Source: Asparagopsis taxiformis (lineage: Eukaryota; Rhodophyta; Florideophyceae; Bonnemaisoniales; Bonnemaisoniaceae). Taken from it: a DNA stretch of 64,000 bases. Position 1 is the first letter of the stretch; every line of letters starts with the position of its first letter. The stretch lies in assembly GCA_030407315.1 (NCBI GenBank), contig JALQPE010000059.1:235583-299582 (forward strand), in the 5' to 3' direction. Below, piece by piece: positions 19,933-30,002 of this stretch. The notes below the pieces were generated by a model. That model searched no databases. It had not been told where the DNA came from and was given only the letters and a program-made list of their open reading frames with translations. The position numbers and the translations under genes are program-made.

Positions 19933-21312
19933 ATGCCCCCACAACCGCCCACCCGTCGCCATCCATCAACGCACCATGCTCAACTTCCGTCCCGACCTGC
20001 CCAAACAACAACGCTCACCAATCCGCCGGAGGACATCCTCTCGACCGCTATTCTAGTCGCCGAGGCCGAGAATCGTCGCGCCCATCGCAGCGTGCTCGCC
20101 CGTTTCACCAACGGTTTCAACAGAATCTCCAACACTCTGCGACGACGTTCACGCCGTGTAGTGCCACCGGACCCGCCCGCCAAGCTTCCAGTTCGCCAAC
20201 CGCCCGCTCTCTCTTCGCAACGCATGCCACGCGTGTACGCATGTGCCCAAATCGACGCTCCACGCTCCTCTGATGTTTCCGACCACACCGATGCCGACCC
20301 AGACGCCGACCCCGACTCCCCCGCCGACACCGACACAGCCGACGATCCCACACCCTCCGACGACGACGACCGCTTCGCTATCGAGCCGTTGCACGCCGGT
20401 GAGGAACAAGACGAGCTCGTGGTCAAGTCGATGCGTGAGGTGCCGTCGTGTCGCGTTCGTCAGTTTGGCATGAGCGACGATATGGACACTTTGCTCACAC
20501 TGCCAAGAGTGGCCTCGTTGTCCTTCACTGAAACCGATTCACCCAGTCTCAACACCGTGCGTAGAATTCCTCGCGCATCAGCGCTCCTCCCCGTGAGGTC
20601 GCGCCCGCGTCCGCGTCTTACGCCGCCCCCGTCGACCGCAAGTAGCGACATTCCGCCGAGAGCACCCTCGAGTGAGCGTCGCGTGCAACCGCTCCATCAC
20701 GTTCGCAACGTTTCGCGTCCAATTCGTCTGCCCACAGGGCTCGATGTGGAGAGCGCCATACAGACCGCTGTTGTGGAGATCACCTCGGATGAGGAAACAG
20801 AGCTGGAAAAGACGGGGGAAGCTGAGCAGGGGGAGGTGGCAGATTCAGCGCCTTCGACGTCATTGTCGAACACAGGTTCACCTCCTCCGCGTGTAGCAAT
20901 GAGAAGCCCGAGAGTGGTGTCGGATGCGCAGTTTCAGGCACGTCCCGCTTCTAGAGATGCAACATTGAGAGCGATTCGGACAAAACGTGCCGTGAGTTCA
21001 AATGATAGGCGTCGGAGAAGGGAGGACGAAATTTCCGATGAGCCCGGCGCTGGTGGAAGAGATTTCTCGCTCTTCGAAGATGACTATCTGAGCTTTCAGG
21101 GCTTTCACGGCGCACGAACTGACAATCGTCCGTATCAAAGCATGGGTTCGCTGTTACGATCCAAACGCATTTCTTCCGTCACCGATTCGCCGTCGGAAGA
21201 TTCGGACGAACCGACCAGTTTGGTGGACGAATTTGATGCTCGTAGAAGAAATGGTAGAAGGGTTTCGAAGAATCATGGCGGTAAGCTACGTCTCAGGCTG
21301 TCCACTTCTTGA
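19933..21312 (+). CDS. Disordered hypothetical protein
   Basis: Not recognised. The 459-residue frame is rich in Pro, Ser, Arg, Asp and Glu with no hydrophobic core, so it is likely intrinsically disordered. It has an acidic DxDAD-type stretch near residues 120-145, and basic-Ser segments such as RSKRISSVTDSPSEDS that look like kinase sites. The start context (ACCAATGCC) is plausible. It could be a nuclear or signalling scaffold; I cannot say more. Confidence 0.5.
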   Translation: MPPQPPTRRHPSTHHAQLPSRPAQTTTLTNPPEDILSTAILVAEAENRRAHRSVLARFTNGFNRISNTLRRRSRRVVPPDPPAKLPVRQPPALSSQRMPRVYACAQIDAPRSSDVSDHTDADPDADPDSPADTDTADDPTPSDDDDRFAIEPLHAGEEQDELVVKSMREVPSCRVRQFGMSDDMDTLLTLPRVASLSFTETDSPSLNTVRRIPRASALLPVRSRPRPRLTPPPSTASSDIPPRAPSSERRVQPLHHVRNVSRPIRLPTGLDVESAIQTAVVEITSDEETELEKTGEAEQGEVADSAPSTSLSNTGSPPPRVAMRSPRVVSDAQFQARPASRDATLRAIRTKRAVSSNDRRRRREDEISDEPGAGGRDFSLFEDDYLSFQGFHGARTDNRPYQSMGSLLRSKRISSVTDSPSEDSDEPTSLVDEFDARRRNGRRVSKNHGGKLRLRLSTS

Positions 21313-21488
21313 CTTTTAATATAGATGTTTGTGCCTTGGTTTCGGAACGAATAGTATCCCGCACGGCTCGTAATGTGTAGCTATACTGCTTGCGTTAAAA
21401 AAATAGTCGCTACAAACAAGTGCTTGTCGCCCACCCGAGCGCGTTGAACCACAGTTGCAAGTTATCGTGTGCTCGCGCGCTACCACGC

Positions 21489-22349
21489 TCAAAATTTGAA
21501 CACCTGCGCGTCGGAATAGCCCATGTTACTCAAAATCGCCTTCATCGCCTTGTTCATCGGTGGCGGTCCGCACATCATCACAAACTTATCACTCGACGGC
21601 TTGCCAAACCATTCGGTGAGCATTTCCTTGGACACAAAGCCGACACCGCCCTGCCATCCCTGTGGCGGATTGTTCAACACATAGTTGACGGTAAACCTGT
21701 CATCGGCCTCTGCAAGTTCGTCAAGCTGATCCTTCAACAGGATATCGTCCACGCCCACATTGGCAAACACGAGTGCAATCTGCGTTGTATCAGCATTGTC
21801 GCGCAAAATCGCTTTAAACACCTGCCACATCGGGGTGATACCAGTTCCGCCGCACACCATGCACAACTTTCTATACGAATTGCGCGCGTACACAAATTTA
21901 CCAAGAGGCCCGCGGACGTCAATGGTGTCGCCAATTGCCATCGAGTCGAGATGGCGCGACATGAGTCCGCCCGGCGATGGGTAGACCTTGACCAAGAGTT
22001 CAAAGTGGCCGAGATCTTGCTCAGAACTGATCGGGGTGTAGGGACGACGCACTTGCTTTCCGTCCACATCGGCTCGCAGCGAGATGTGTCGTCCGAGCGG
22101 GAGTCCGAGCGCGGCGGTGGGGGACGGGAGTTGGAATCGGAATATACGGGTGTTATGGGAAACAGTAATCTTTTCAACGAGCGGATACGCGGCGTATTCT
22201 TCGGTGAGGGCGCGCTGATTGCGATCTTGCGGCGAGGTGGTGAGCACGATTTGGGTGATACCGATCACGAGCACGGTGAGACATACTGCTGCGATCACGC
22301 CTGGATTTTGGGAGGTGTACTCCACGACCTGATCGTAGATCGAAGACAT
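21489..22349 (-). CDS. CBR1: NADH-cytochrome b5 reductase
   Basis: Membrane flavoprotein that passes electrons from NADH to cytochrome b5 for fatty-acid desaturation, sterol synthesis and P450 support. From the Met at 22349 (MSSIYDQ) the product is 286 aa, the usual size. An N-terminal anchor (VIAAVCLTVLVIGITQIVL) is followed by the FAD-binding motif RRPYTPIS, the second flavin motif GGLMSRHLDSM, and NADH motifs GGTGITPM and CGPPPM, ending in ..VFKF as in homologues. The frame is open 46 codons further upstream, but that stretch is Arg/Pro-rich and probably leader. Confidence 0.93.
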   Translation of the reverse strand: MSSIYDQVVEYTSQNPGVIAAVCLTVLVIGITQIVLTTSPQDRNQRALTEEYAAYPLVEKITVSHNTRIFRFQLPSPTAALGLPLGRHISLRADVDGKQVRRPYTPISSEQDLGHFELLVKVYPSPGGLMSRHLDSMAIGDTIDVRGPLGKFVYARNSYRKLCMVCGGTGITPMWQVFKAILRDNADTTQIALVFANVGVDDILLKDQLDELAEADDRFTVNYVLNNPPQGWQGGVGFVSKEMLTEWFGKPSSDKFVMMCGPPPMNKAMKAILSNMGYSDAQVFKF

Positions 22350-22875
22350 TTTGCGACGGCCAGGCGGGCGAGATCGAATACGCGGCGGGTAGGGCGGGTT
22401 TGATCGGGGGGGCGAGTCGAGGCGCGAAAGGGCGCGCAAGTAGACGCGCTGAGGTTGGTCAGCGACGGGCGCGCTTGGAGGGATCAAAACGGTGGGAGGT
22501 GCGATGAGAAAGGGGAGACAACACTTGGCGTGTTTTTATTTGGTGACTGTATAATAATCGAAATAGTGGATTTGGCAACATGGACAATCTCGCGACGGTT
22601 GCGAGTTGAACTGGAGCGCGTAACAGTAGCAGTGCTCGCTGCACTTGACGCTTACAAATGGATGCATGTTGCATCCGTTTTCTGCGCTGCGATCGATACA
22701 CCTCAGACGTGTATTCAAGCGACTTCTACTCGCCATCTCAGGACCGCACGTTACAGCGATGACGCCCCGATCGGGGCGTGAAACTACACAGATATTTAGT
22801 GTCACGCGAGTGTGTGCCACAGCGACTTGCCACGTCGTTTGTTATTGTTGCCATTATGATCCGTCGCAACTCAAC
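22350..22875. other. Intergenic region between Timeless 3' end and b5 reductase
   Basis: Both neighbours are on the minus strand. It contains the b5-reductase promoter; no specific element or RNA gene is seen. Confidence 0.4.
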
Positions 22876-25800
22876 TCAGTCTCGCGTAATCATTCGACGT
22901 CGTTTAGAGGAGGGCAGCCGACAGAACGATTTGACTATTTTCTCATCGCCCCCATCTACATCCGTGTCACTATATTCATCAGCCGATTGCATTCCAATTT
23001 TCAGCGCATCCAGGTCGTCCACATCCTCATCATCCGAGATCTTTGCCCGTGCCACCCGACGACGCTCCCGTTTTTCTCGTTTCTTCTCCCGAGACGCCAA
23101 TTTCCTTTTCTCTTTGCGTGCACTGGCCCGCCGCTCCGTCTCCTCGACATTGATGTCTTGCACCAGCCGTTGCTGCAATACAGACAAGTCCGAGTCGTTG
23201 CCAGAGTCGCTCTCATACTTGTCTTCCAGCATCGCCTTCTTGTTTCTGATGCAAGTGGCGTACGAACTGCAACTGGCCTTGTCCATGATGAACAACATAT
23301 CCAACACCAATCCGGGGTTCACACTTAGCCACGTGTAGAACCCTTCCGTTACATCTTTCGCAAACGCACCCATTCTGTCCAGTACCGAATCTTTCAGTAC
23401 GCACTCCTTTTTGCACACTTCCAAGATCAGTCCCAGCAGTTGCATCATTGTAAATGTGAAGAATTGCCCACACAGAGCTCCCCTCTCCCGAATCTTCGCA
23501 ACTCGCCACACACAAGCCACCACATGCGCGCTCTTTGCGATCACCGTCCCCGTCAGTAGTCTGCTTGAGCCCTCTGGTATTGCTTCGATACTACCCGTCA
23601 GAGACGATGCATTGCATAGTGCGGCTCGCATCGGAAGAGACAACGTCTGCAGAGCTTTCCCATGCGCAAATCGTCTGATGATCCCAGTGTTTTCGATTTC
23701 TGTCATTTCAGCTTCCTGCTCCGAGTCTCCATCATCCGAGCTGCTGTCATCGTCACAACCCTCATTTTTCCCTTCCGCCTTCTTGTCTGAACGTTCGGCA
23801 GAATTGCAAATTCGATTTCCTTGTTCTTCGGCACTAGCTTTTAGAGCAACTCCTTCCTCATCCATTTTATCCGCCCCTGATTTATCTTCATTCTCAGCAC
23901 TCTTTTTTTCTTCCGTCTTCTGAGCATCATCATCAGCCTTGTCTGCGTCGTCAATACCCGGCTCTTGATTTCCAGCCTGATCATCCTCATCTTTCCCTGT
24001 GCTGTTGTCAGTGGATATGCGTGTTTCAGGTTTTTCATCTTTGGATCCATCTTCGGTCTTGGAACATTCTTTGACTGTTTCGTCTTTCGCCTTTTTCGGT
24101 TTTTTCTTACGCCTCTTTTTGGCTACTTGGATACGCGCAAGTTCAGATTCGTCCAGAAGGATTGTGGTGAACACATGAGCGACCTCTACCACGTTGGTTA
24201 GATGTTCAAACGAATAAAACCTGGCATCATAATCCTTCGCAAGGTCTGCAGGAGCATTTAGGAAGTCCTCTCGCTCAAACAACTGCTCAAGAGTATTCAA
24301 CGCCAGTTCCCGGGGAGTTAGAGTTGTTTTCTTCTTGCGGATATCACTGATTACTTTTTCGGCGTCTTCAAAGTTTTGTTCTAGTTCCTGGTTATTGACG
24401 TGAGAAGCCATGCCCTGTAACATTTTCATCATTTCCAGCACAGCAAATGTAGCCTTTTCAATATCTTGTTGCAGTTGAACTGTCCTAGTTCTCAGTCTTG
24501 CCGTTTCGCTCGCTTCAACGAGGATGCGGAACACATGGCGAAAAGTTTCCACTTCAATTCCTGCTTCAACAGCCGACCATTCTGACCTTACAACCTTATA
24601 GTCAGATGAAAGAACCGATTTCATGTCATTCTCGTGAAGTTCCGCAGTTGGCGAACGCTCGTTCATAGCTGCCTTGATGAAAACTTTCCCATACCGTTCT
24701 CGTTGAAAACCGACAACAGAACCAAGAATGCAAACGAATGCTCTCTGGGCAGCGCTGAGAACTTCATCATCCTCAGTCAGTGATTGAGCTCTTCTTTCCT
24801 CGATTCTATCTCTAAGCTCCCTCACCATGAATGGGAAGCATGTGTCTATGAATTCGACAGTGAGCGTGACTATACTCTTTCGACCGGCTTCTTGAAGGTC
24901 GCGTCGCATGATGCCGGACAGGCCCTCCTTTGCCGTCATGGACATGACAGTGCGACGTCCTTTCGCCATAAGCAAACACAAAATCTCCGAGTTGAGCTTC
25001 ACACCTTCCAGCAATGAAGCTTTCGGGTTGAGCGATTTCCTAGACTCGATGACATTGCGAGATGATAAAACACGCTTTGATACAAGATTCCTGGCGATAC
25101 CGTTCGTGGCAGGCGCCCCAGATTCATTCTGGGTTGGAGGACCTGGCGCAGCACAGAAACCGCCTGAATGGCGACTCGTCCATCGCGCAGCAGTAGTGAT
25201 GGATCTCGAGCCACCAATGTAGGCACGCTCACGCTGAATGGCCTTGCGTAAAGCAGACGGCTTCCCTGTTTGAATTTGCGGTTTTGCGGGCACTTTTCGT
25301 TGCGGAATGCGAGGCTTCTTGGGTGGCGTAGGTTTATCACCAGGTTGGTACAAGTCACCTAGAAGGCTTGGTTTTGGCTGCTCGTCGTCTGCATCGTTAT
25401 CGCTGTTGTCCGCGGGCTCCTCTTTCACATCAGTAGTCATATCGGCACGACGGGAATATTGGTAAATTTGACGGGGTGTCGAGTGCCTGAATGTGTGGCC
25501 ATATATATGTGCGACAAGGAAAACAAGTTCGGTGTACTGTGCATGCGCATCTTCACGCGATGAGAAAAGAATAGATATGGTGGAGTAAAAATCGGATTGA
25601 ACGAGAGTTCCAACAAGGGCAAGGTGTATACCCACATCACGTTTTAATAAACGAGGTGGTGTTCCCTCGCGCAGAGGCGCCAGGAGATTTCGGAAGAAGC
25701 GTAGAATGGTTTCGATGCGGGCATCTTCAACTTTTGACGACTCAGCTGTGGCTAGAGCTTCCTGCTTTTCGGCCTTTCGTTCCATATAGTATTGCAACAG

Positions 25801-26292
25801 AGCGACAAAGGCAGTCATAGCTTGGGGATTTTGTGCAAGATCAGCTCGGAGCTGCAGTTGATTGGCATCTGCATTGCATCCAGGCGGGAGATATTCGTTT
25901 TCCTGGTTGATAGGAGTTGTGAGGAGTGCAAGAAGACGGAGTGTTTGATACAAGGGGACCGACCAGCGTTTTTGATTCTTGGCAGAGGCAGGGTCTGCAT
26001 GTACGGCATTGACGAGCGGGAGAAATGTAGATGACACGAGACGCTGCTCATGTAACATCTTGTGTGCTGGCATGGCATTGAGGGGATCTTCTGTGGCGAG
26101 CAGATAGTAAATTCCTTTGATAGCCTCAACGGCAGATGCGTCAAGAATCGAAAGGGCGGAGCGTGGTGTATGTGCGATCAACGTATGGGTTTGACGAAGG
26201 TCCTGCGCCAACTGTGAGAAGCTAGTTTCTGCCTTGGCTGTCAGAGTGACCGGCGGTGCTAACTTTGCTTTCTCATTCTTCGCCTTCCCCAT
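22876..26292 (-). CDS. Timeless/Tof1/Swi1 replication fork protection protein
   Basis: Fork-protection factor that with Tipin/Csm3 couples the replicative helicase to polymerases and relays S-phase checkpoint signals. The product from the Met at 26292 (MGKAKNEK) is 1138 aa, in the family range. N-terminal helical repeats include SVPLYQTLRLLALLTTPIN, and KRDVGIHLALVGTLVQSDF is typical of the family. The RHSRFGG-like motif appears as RHSGGF. After the conserved region comes a long acidic Lys/Glu/Asp linker (DNA ~23.7-24.1 kb), then a C-terminal helical domain and a basic tail. Two E2F-like sites lie ~150 bp upstream in the promoter shared with PsbQ', fitting S-phase expression. Confidence 0.85.
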   Translation of the reverse strand: MGKAKNEKAKLAPPVTLTAKAETSFSQLAQDLRQTHTLIAHTPRSALSILDASAVEAIKGIYYLLATEDPLNAMPAHKMLHEQRLVSSTFLPLVNAVHADPASAKNQKRWSVPLYQTLRLLALLTTPINQENEYLPPGCNADANQLQLRADLAQNPQAMTAFVALLQYYMERKAEKQEALATAESSKVEDARIETILRFFRNLLAPLREGTPPRLLKRDVGIHLALVGTLVQSDFYSTISILFSSREDAHAQYTELVFLVAHIYGHTFRHSTPRQIYQYSRRADMTTDVKEEPADNSDNDADDEQPKPSLLGDLYQPGDKPTPPKKPRIPQRKVPAKPQIQTGKPSALRKAIQRERAYIGGSRSITTAARWTSRHSGGFCAAPGPPTQNESGAPATNGIARNLVSKRVLSSRNVIESRKSLNPKASLLEGVKLNSEILCLLMAKGRRTVMSMTAKEGLSGIMRRDLQEAGRKSIVTLTVEFIDTCFPFMVRELRDRIEERRAQSLTEDDEVLSAAQRAFVCILGSVVGFQRERYGKVFIKAAMNERSPTAELHENDMKSVLSSDYKVVRSEWSAVEAGIEVETFRHVFRILVEASETARLRTRTVQLQQDIEKATFAVLEMMKMLQGMASHVNNQELEQNFEDAEKVISDIRKKKTTLTPRELALNTLEQLFEREDFLNAPADLAKDYDARFYSFEHLTNVVEVAHVFTTILLDESELARIQVAKKRRKKKPKKAKDETVKECSKTEDGSKDEKPETRISTDNSTGKDEDDQAGNQEPGIDDADKADDDAQKTEEKKSAENEDKSGADKMDEEGVALKASAEEQGNRICNSAERSDKKAEGKNEGCDDDSSSDDGDSEQEAEMTEIENTGIIRRFAHGKALQTLSLPMRAALCNASSLTGSIEAIPEGSSRLLTGTVIAKSAHVVACVWRVAKIRERGALCGQFFTFTMMQLLGLILEVCKKECVLKDSVLDRMGAFAKDVTEGFYTWLSVNPGLVLDMLFIMDKASCSSYATCIRNKKAMLEDKYESDSGNDSDLSVLQQRLVQDINVEETERRASARKEKRKLASREKKREKRERRRVARAKISDDEDVDDLDALKIGMQSADEYSDTDVDGGDEKIVKSFCRLPSSKRRRMITRD

Positions 26293-26433
26293 CGTGCGGT
26301 GTTGGTTGCCGAATCGAAAATCTATTTGTGAGAAGGATGGAAGACACTCGATAACACGAGTCGGAGACTCGGGGGCCGTGCTGCGGCTGATGCGAGTCCA
26401 CATATCATGATGTGAGATAACATAGTTGCGGAA

Positions 26434-26462
26434 TTGGCGGGAAGAAAAGTTTTGGCGCCAAA
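26434..26462. promoter_or_regulatory. Pair of E2F-like sites
   Basis: TTGGCGGGAA at 26434-26443 and the palindrome TTTTGGCGCCAAA at 26450-26462 both match the E2F/DP consensus TTTSSCGC. They lie between the divergent Timeless and PsbQ' genes; the role fits Timeless, an S-phase gene. Binding is inferred. Confidence 0.6.
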
Positions 26463-26636
26463 GGTTTGACGAGTATTACTGTATTGTTCAAAAATAGTAT
26501 CATACGTGGACTCCCGAGATTTCTCAACTCGAGCTGACCACACATCAAAGGCGCACGCATCCCCAGGGCGTGTCCATCGTCCCCGCATCGGTCGCCTTCA
26601 GTTTCCGATCTAGACTGTGCTCCTGTCACTCGCAGG

Positions 26637-27266
26637 ATGCCAGCATTTCAAGCTCCACCACTTCCACATCGACCGCGAGTGGCTTGGCGTCATTGCCCGC
26701 GCTGCAGTCACCCCCCAGCCCGATACCTATCTCGACGTGAAGCCTTGCGCTTGTTAATAACCGTTCCTCTGCTCGCAGTTCCATCAATTTCCAATGCTGC
26801 TTCGTCGGATGCAGCGGCCCTCACGGAATTAGAGCGTGCCGCGACGCCCGTTGTCATGTGTCGCTCCGTCATGACACCAGTGAAGCGCTACATTACCGAC
26901 GGCAGTTGGGACAAGGGGCGCACCAACGTTAATTATTGTACGCGTGTGTTAGCATTGCGCAAAAACATGAGCGCTGCTGCGGAATTGATGGATGACGATG
27001 GTTTCTATGAGGGAATGGAAATCATGGCCGACTTGCAAATCATCATGACCCAGCTGGACGCCAGTTTGTACACCCCTCTCTTCATTCCAAGTGATGAGGG
27101 CATCAGCGTGGAACAAAAAGTATACCAAAAACAGGCTTTTACATTCTACGCCGACGCTATTTCACGTCTCGATCGCTTTCTTCAGTTGCTGCCTTCCGAA
27201 AGTTTACAAAAAGCCCGCGTAGCCGCTGCAGGAAGTGCGTATGAAATTGCGATAGAGAAAGAGTAG
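26637..27266 (+). CDS. psbQ': PsbQ-like extrinsic photosystem II protein (PsbQ')
   Basis: Lumenal subunit that stabilises the oxygen-evolving complex of red-algal photosystem II. A bipartite leader is visible: a basic plastid transit region, then a twin-arginine thylakoid signal (SRREALRLLITVPLLAVPSISNA, quoted in part) ending at an A-S cleavage site near residue 55. The mature part is a four-helix bundle of ~150 aa with the PsbQ-family pattern, including YYxxYAxAISRLDRFLQLLP-like helices. Total length 209 aa fits. This gene is one of the main pointers to a red alga. It is transcribed divergently from Timeless. Confidence 0.85.
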   Translation: MPAFQAPPLPHRPRVAWRHCPRCSHPPARYLSRREALRLLITVPLLAVPSISNAASSDAAALTELERAATPVVMCRSVMTPVKRYITDGSWDKGRTNVNYCTRVLALRKNMSAAAELMDDDGFYEGMEIMADLQIIMTQLDASLYTPLFIPSDEGISVEQKVYQKQAFTFYADAISRLDRFLQLLPSESLQKARVAAAGSAYEIAIEKE

Positions 27267-27390
27267 TGCTGCGATGCCGTTCAACTTGACCATTGAAAGC
27301 ACAAAACCACAGCACCATCGTGCAACCTTTGTTAGATATTTACAATATGTTACACTAAATCCACCGATTCATACTCTCCAAATTGCTATA

Positions 27391-28335
27391 TTACTGCTCG
27401 AGCAACGAGCGTGCTGTCTTCTCCTGCGCTTCCCAATATCGTCTCCGCACGGGGTCGATTACATTCGCCAGAATGTGACAGTGCTCCGCAACTTCTTTGG
27501 CATCCGCTTTGTGCGCGTTGAGCACCAAGAATCGCCTCGCTGCCAGGCAGCCAGCGTCCGTCTCCAGTACCTGCTCCGCCATTGGCTTGACCCAGTCAAC
27601 ATCCACACCAGCTTTGCCCATTGCATGAATATAGTCCCACACACTTTCATTACGAGGTGCCTGTGTCATAATATCTACGGCGAACTGCAACTCGCTCCGG
27701 CATCGAGCACCTTCCACCAAGCCAGTTATCAACCATCGATGGTTCCAAGCCGAGTTGTTGCGAATATCACTCCTAATAAACCACTCAGTTGCCTCTAATT
27801 CGCCCTGCACGCATCGATGTTCGCGCGCGAGCCAATGGCGATGAGACCAAGCATGATAGTTTTTCTGGTCGTCTTGCAGAATCACTTCCACAAATTCTAG
27901 CTCAGCCGGTAATGTGTGTGCCATCTCGGACACAAAGCGTCGGTATTGCCATGCCTGATAATTCTTGGGGCTGATGAGTAGAATTTCTGATGCGAACGCA
28001 AGCTCTTTCGCCCACGTGCGCTTTGGTTCAGCCCGTGCAATTACGATAGCTACGGATCGTCGAAACATCCATGCAGTTGGATTGGAAGGGTTTTTACGAA
28101 TGGCGGCTGCCGCCAAGCGGAGTGCGCGATCTGAACATTCACCAGTTTGCTTCACAGCGTACATAAGACTGTGTATTCGAAGAAAATCCTGCGGAATTTC
28201 TACAGTCAATACTGCTGGTTTGTCCAATAGGGTGTACTGCACGTCGCTCCATTCCTTGAGGACTTTGTCGACTTCTGAATCTTCATCCATCAGAGGTGAT
28301 TCCAAGTTGGTGTCGAGAGGACCAGCAGTAGACAT
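27391..28335 (-). CDS. FNTA: Protein farnesyl/geranylgeranyltransferase type I alpha subunit
   Basis: Shared alpha subunit of the enzymes that prenylate CaaX proteins such as Ras and Rho. The product from Met 28335 is 314 aa. It is built of prenyltransferase alpha repeats, each with the N-x-x-W-x-x-R core: NPTAWMFRR, NYQAWQYRR, NYHAWSHRHW and NNSAWNHRW. The order and the HRHW variant fit farnesyltransferase alpha rather than Rab GGTase alpha, which is longer. The frame is open 14 codons upstream. It is divergent from the RPC5 gene. Confidence 0.9.
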   Translation of the reverse strand: MSTAGPLDTNLESPLMDEDSEVDKVLKEWSDVQYTLLDKPAVLTVEIPQDFLRIHSLMYAVKQTGECSDRALRLAAAAIRKNPSNPTAWMFRRSVAIVIARAEPKRTWAKELAFASEILLISPKNYQAWQYRRFVSEMAHTLPAELEFVEVILQDDQKNYHAWSHRHWLAREHRCVQGELEATEWFIRSDIRNNSAWNHRWLITGLVEGARCRSELQFAVDIMTQAPRNESVWDYIHAMGKAGVDVDWVKPMAEQVLETDAGCLAARRFLVLNAHKADAKEVAEHCHILANVIDPVRRRYWEAQEKTARSLLEQ

Positions 28336-28557
28336 GGCGAGACTTACGCGGCACAATCGGCAGAGCGATGACGACACAATCGGTCAAATGTGCGTAAGCC
28401 CACAATTCGCATCTGAATTTTTTTCTATTTTCGTACGTATCTTTGATCCGACCCGCATTCCGCTCGGCAACGACGTGCTGTCTAACACGGCGCCGACCGA
28501 CGTTCTTCTCGATGACAGCGCAACAGAAAGCCAATGCTCTCGACCGTCCATTCTTAA

Positions 28558-29955
28558 ATGGCCAGTCACATTTATGAAGACGAAGAGGATGAAGTGCTCG
28601 GCGAGGTCGATGTGTATCTATCCAAGCCGCAATTGCAAAGTGAACTGCACGTACTGCAGTATCCACTTCGAAATGCCCGCATAGGTATTGGTACCGATCG
28701 CAAAGTGGTGGACGTCAATGTTCGCCCTCGACATGGACGCATCGAAATCAATGTTGCTGTCATGCCGGACAACCCAGACCCCGAGGAAATCAGTAGCACA
28801 GAGGGTTGCGCCAAATCGTTTGATCTTTTACAGGAGCGTCTAGACGAAAAGTCAATTGGAAACGTTCAGTGTCTTCGCTCGCGCCTTAGCAGAACCGCTC
28901 CCGACTCCAACTATGCAATAGGCAGTTATGCTCCACCCGATGCGACAACAAACAATAAGCCTTCGTTCACTATTGTGCCAGTTCGATCCGTCTCACAACT
29001 CCGTCCAACTTTTGACTATATCGATAAGCACGACATGAAGGTCGCCCAACAACGTGCGGAAGAGAAAGCTGCCCGTGCCAACGTACGTGGAGAACCACGC
29101 GCAGCGAATGAATCTGCAGAAGTGGCTCCGCTTGAAGTCAGCTTCCGGAAGCGCGAGACCGAGCGTGCCATGGAGCGAAGGAAAAACTCTTATACCGCTC
29201 TACGTCTTAAAGAAGAGAGCGAGCCATGGGTATCCATTCAATTTTTTTCAGAGAAGCAGCCGCATTCTGTGGTTCGGCGAAAGGCACTGTTTGCTCCTCC
29301 GCTGTCTAAAATTAAACTGGCTGTCAAGGATGAATCGGCATTTGATGCAGCGATGGGGTACATGGACCTGTATCGTTCACATACGCGACATGTTCATCTT
29401 GGTGTTGCGGCGAAGGGCAGTACTGACAAGGAGCCACTGTCCCGGCGTGCATTGAAACGGCTGCCAGTTGATTCGGCAGTTGCACAGATTATTACCCATG
29501 CGCGTCTAGTACGCTTTGAAGATATGATGGAAATTGTGGCTGAGGGAACATCGCCATCAGAAGTACTCAGCGCCATTCGCATTGCAGCTGTGTGTCTACG
29601 TGGATGCTGGGTAGCAAAGAAAGGAGAGAAGGTCGGTCGTGGAAAGCAAAAAGCATATGTTGATCGCTACGATGCATCTCGTATTTTGATTTTGGACCAA
29701 TTCCGCAAGAGCCGGGTCATCACAGAGGCACAAGCATGTGAAGCTCTCGGGGAACGCATGCTGATCGATCACTCCAACGTCCTTGACATTCTCAAAGAAG
29801 TTGCGCACATGAAGAAAGAGCACTCGTGGGAATTTCGTATGGATGATGACGAAAACTTTAAATACGAATATGCAGATTTGGTTAACGCTCAACAGATGGA
29901 TTGGGATCGCCGGGCCGAAGCATCGAGAGAAATGCTGGCGAAAGTTAGAAGGTAG
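28558..29955 (+). CDS. RPC5: RNA polymerase III subunit RPC5 (Sin/Rpc37 family)
   Basis: Peripheral Pol III subunit of the RPC4/RPC5 (Rpc53/Rpc37) subcomplex that acts in initiation and termination. The N-terminal dimerisation region carries the family's start EVDVYLSKPQLQSELHVLQYPLR, then SYAPPD and a SYTALRLKEESEPWVSIQF-like segment (quoted in parts) as in POLR3E homologues. C-terminal winged-helix-like regions follow. Length 465 aa lies between yeast Rpc37 (~280) and human RPC5 (~700). Confidence 0.87.
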   Translation: MASHIYEDEEDEVLGEVDVYLSKPQLQSELHVLQYPLRNARIGIGTDRKVVDVNVRPRHGRIEINVAVMPDNPDPEEISSTEGCAKSFDLLQERLDEKSIGNVQCLRSRLSRTAPDSNYAIGSYAPPDATTNNKPSFTIVPVRSVSQLRPTFDYIDKHDMKVAQQRAEEKAARANVRGEPRAANESAEVAPLEVSFRKRETERAMERRKNSYTALRLKEESEPWVSIQFFSEKQPHSVVRRKALFAPPLSKIKLAVKDESAFDAAMGYMDLYRSHTRHVHLGVAAKGSTDKEPLSRRALKRLPVDSAVAQIITHARLVRFEDMMEIVAEGTSPSEVLSAIRIAAVCLRGCWVAKKGEKVGRGKQKAYVDRYDASRILILDQFRKSRVITEAQACEALGERMLIDHSNVLDILKEVAHMKKEHSWEFRMDDDENFKYEYADLVNAQQMDWDRRAEASREMLAKVRR

Positions 29956-30002
29956 TTTTCGAAGAAACAAACTTTGTACACGAGTGAACAGATGGTGTAA
30001 AA

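Noticed and set aside
20117..20426. Overlapping minus-strand frames antisense to the disordered protein gene
   Set aside because: Gly/Arg/Val-rich shadows of the GC-rich plus-strand coding sequence.
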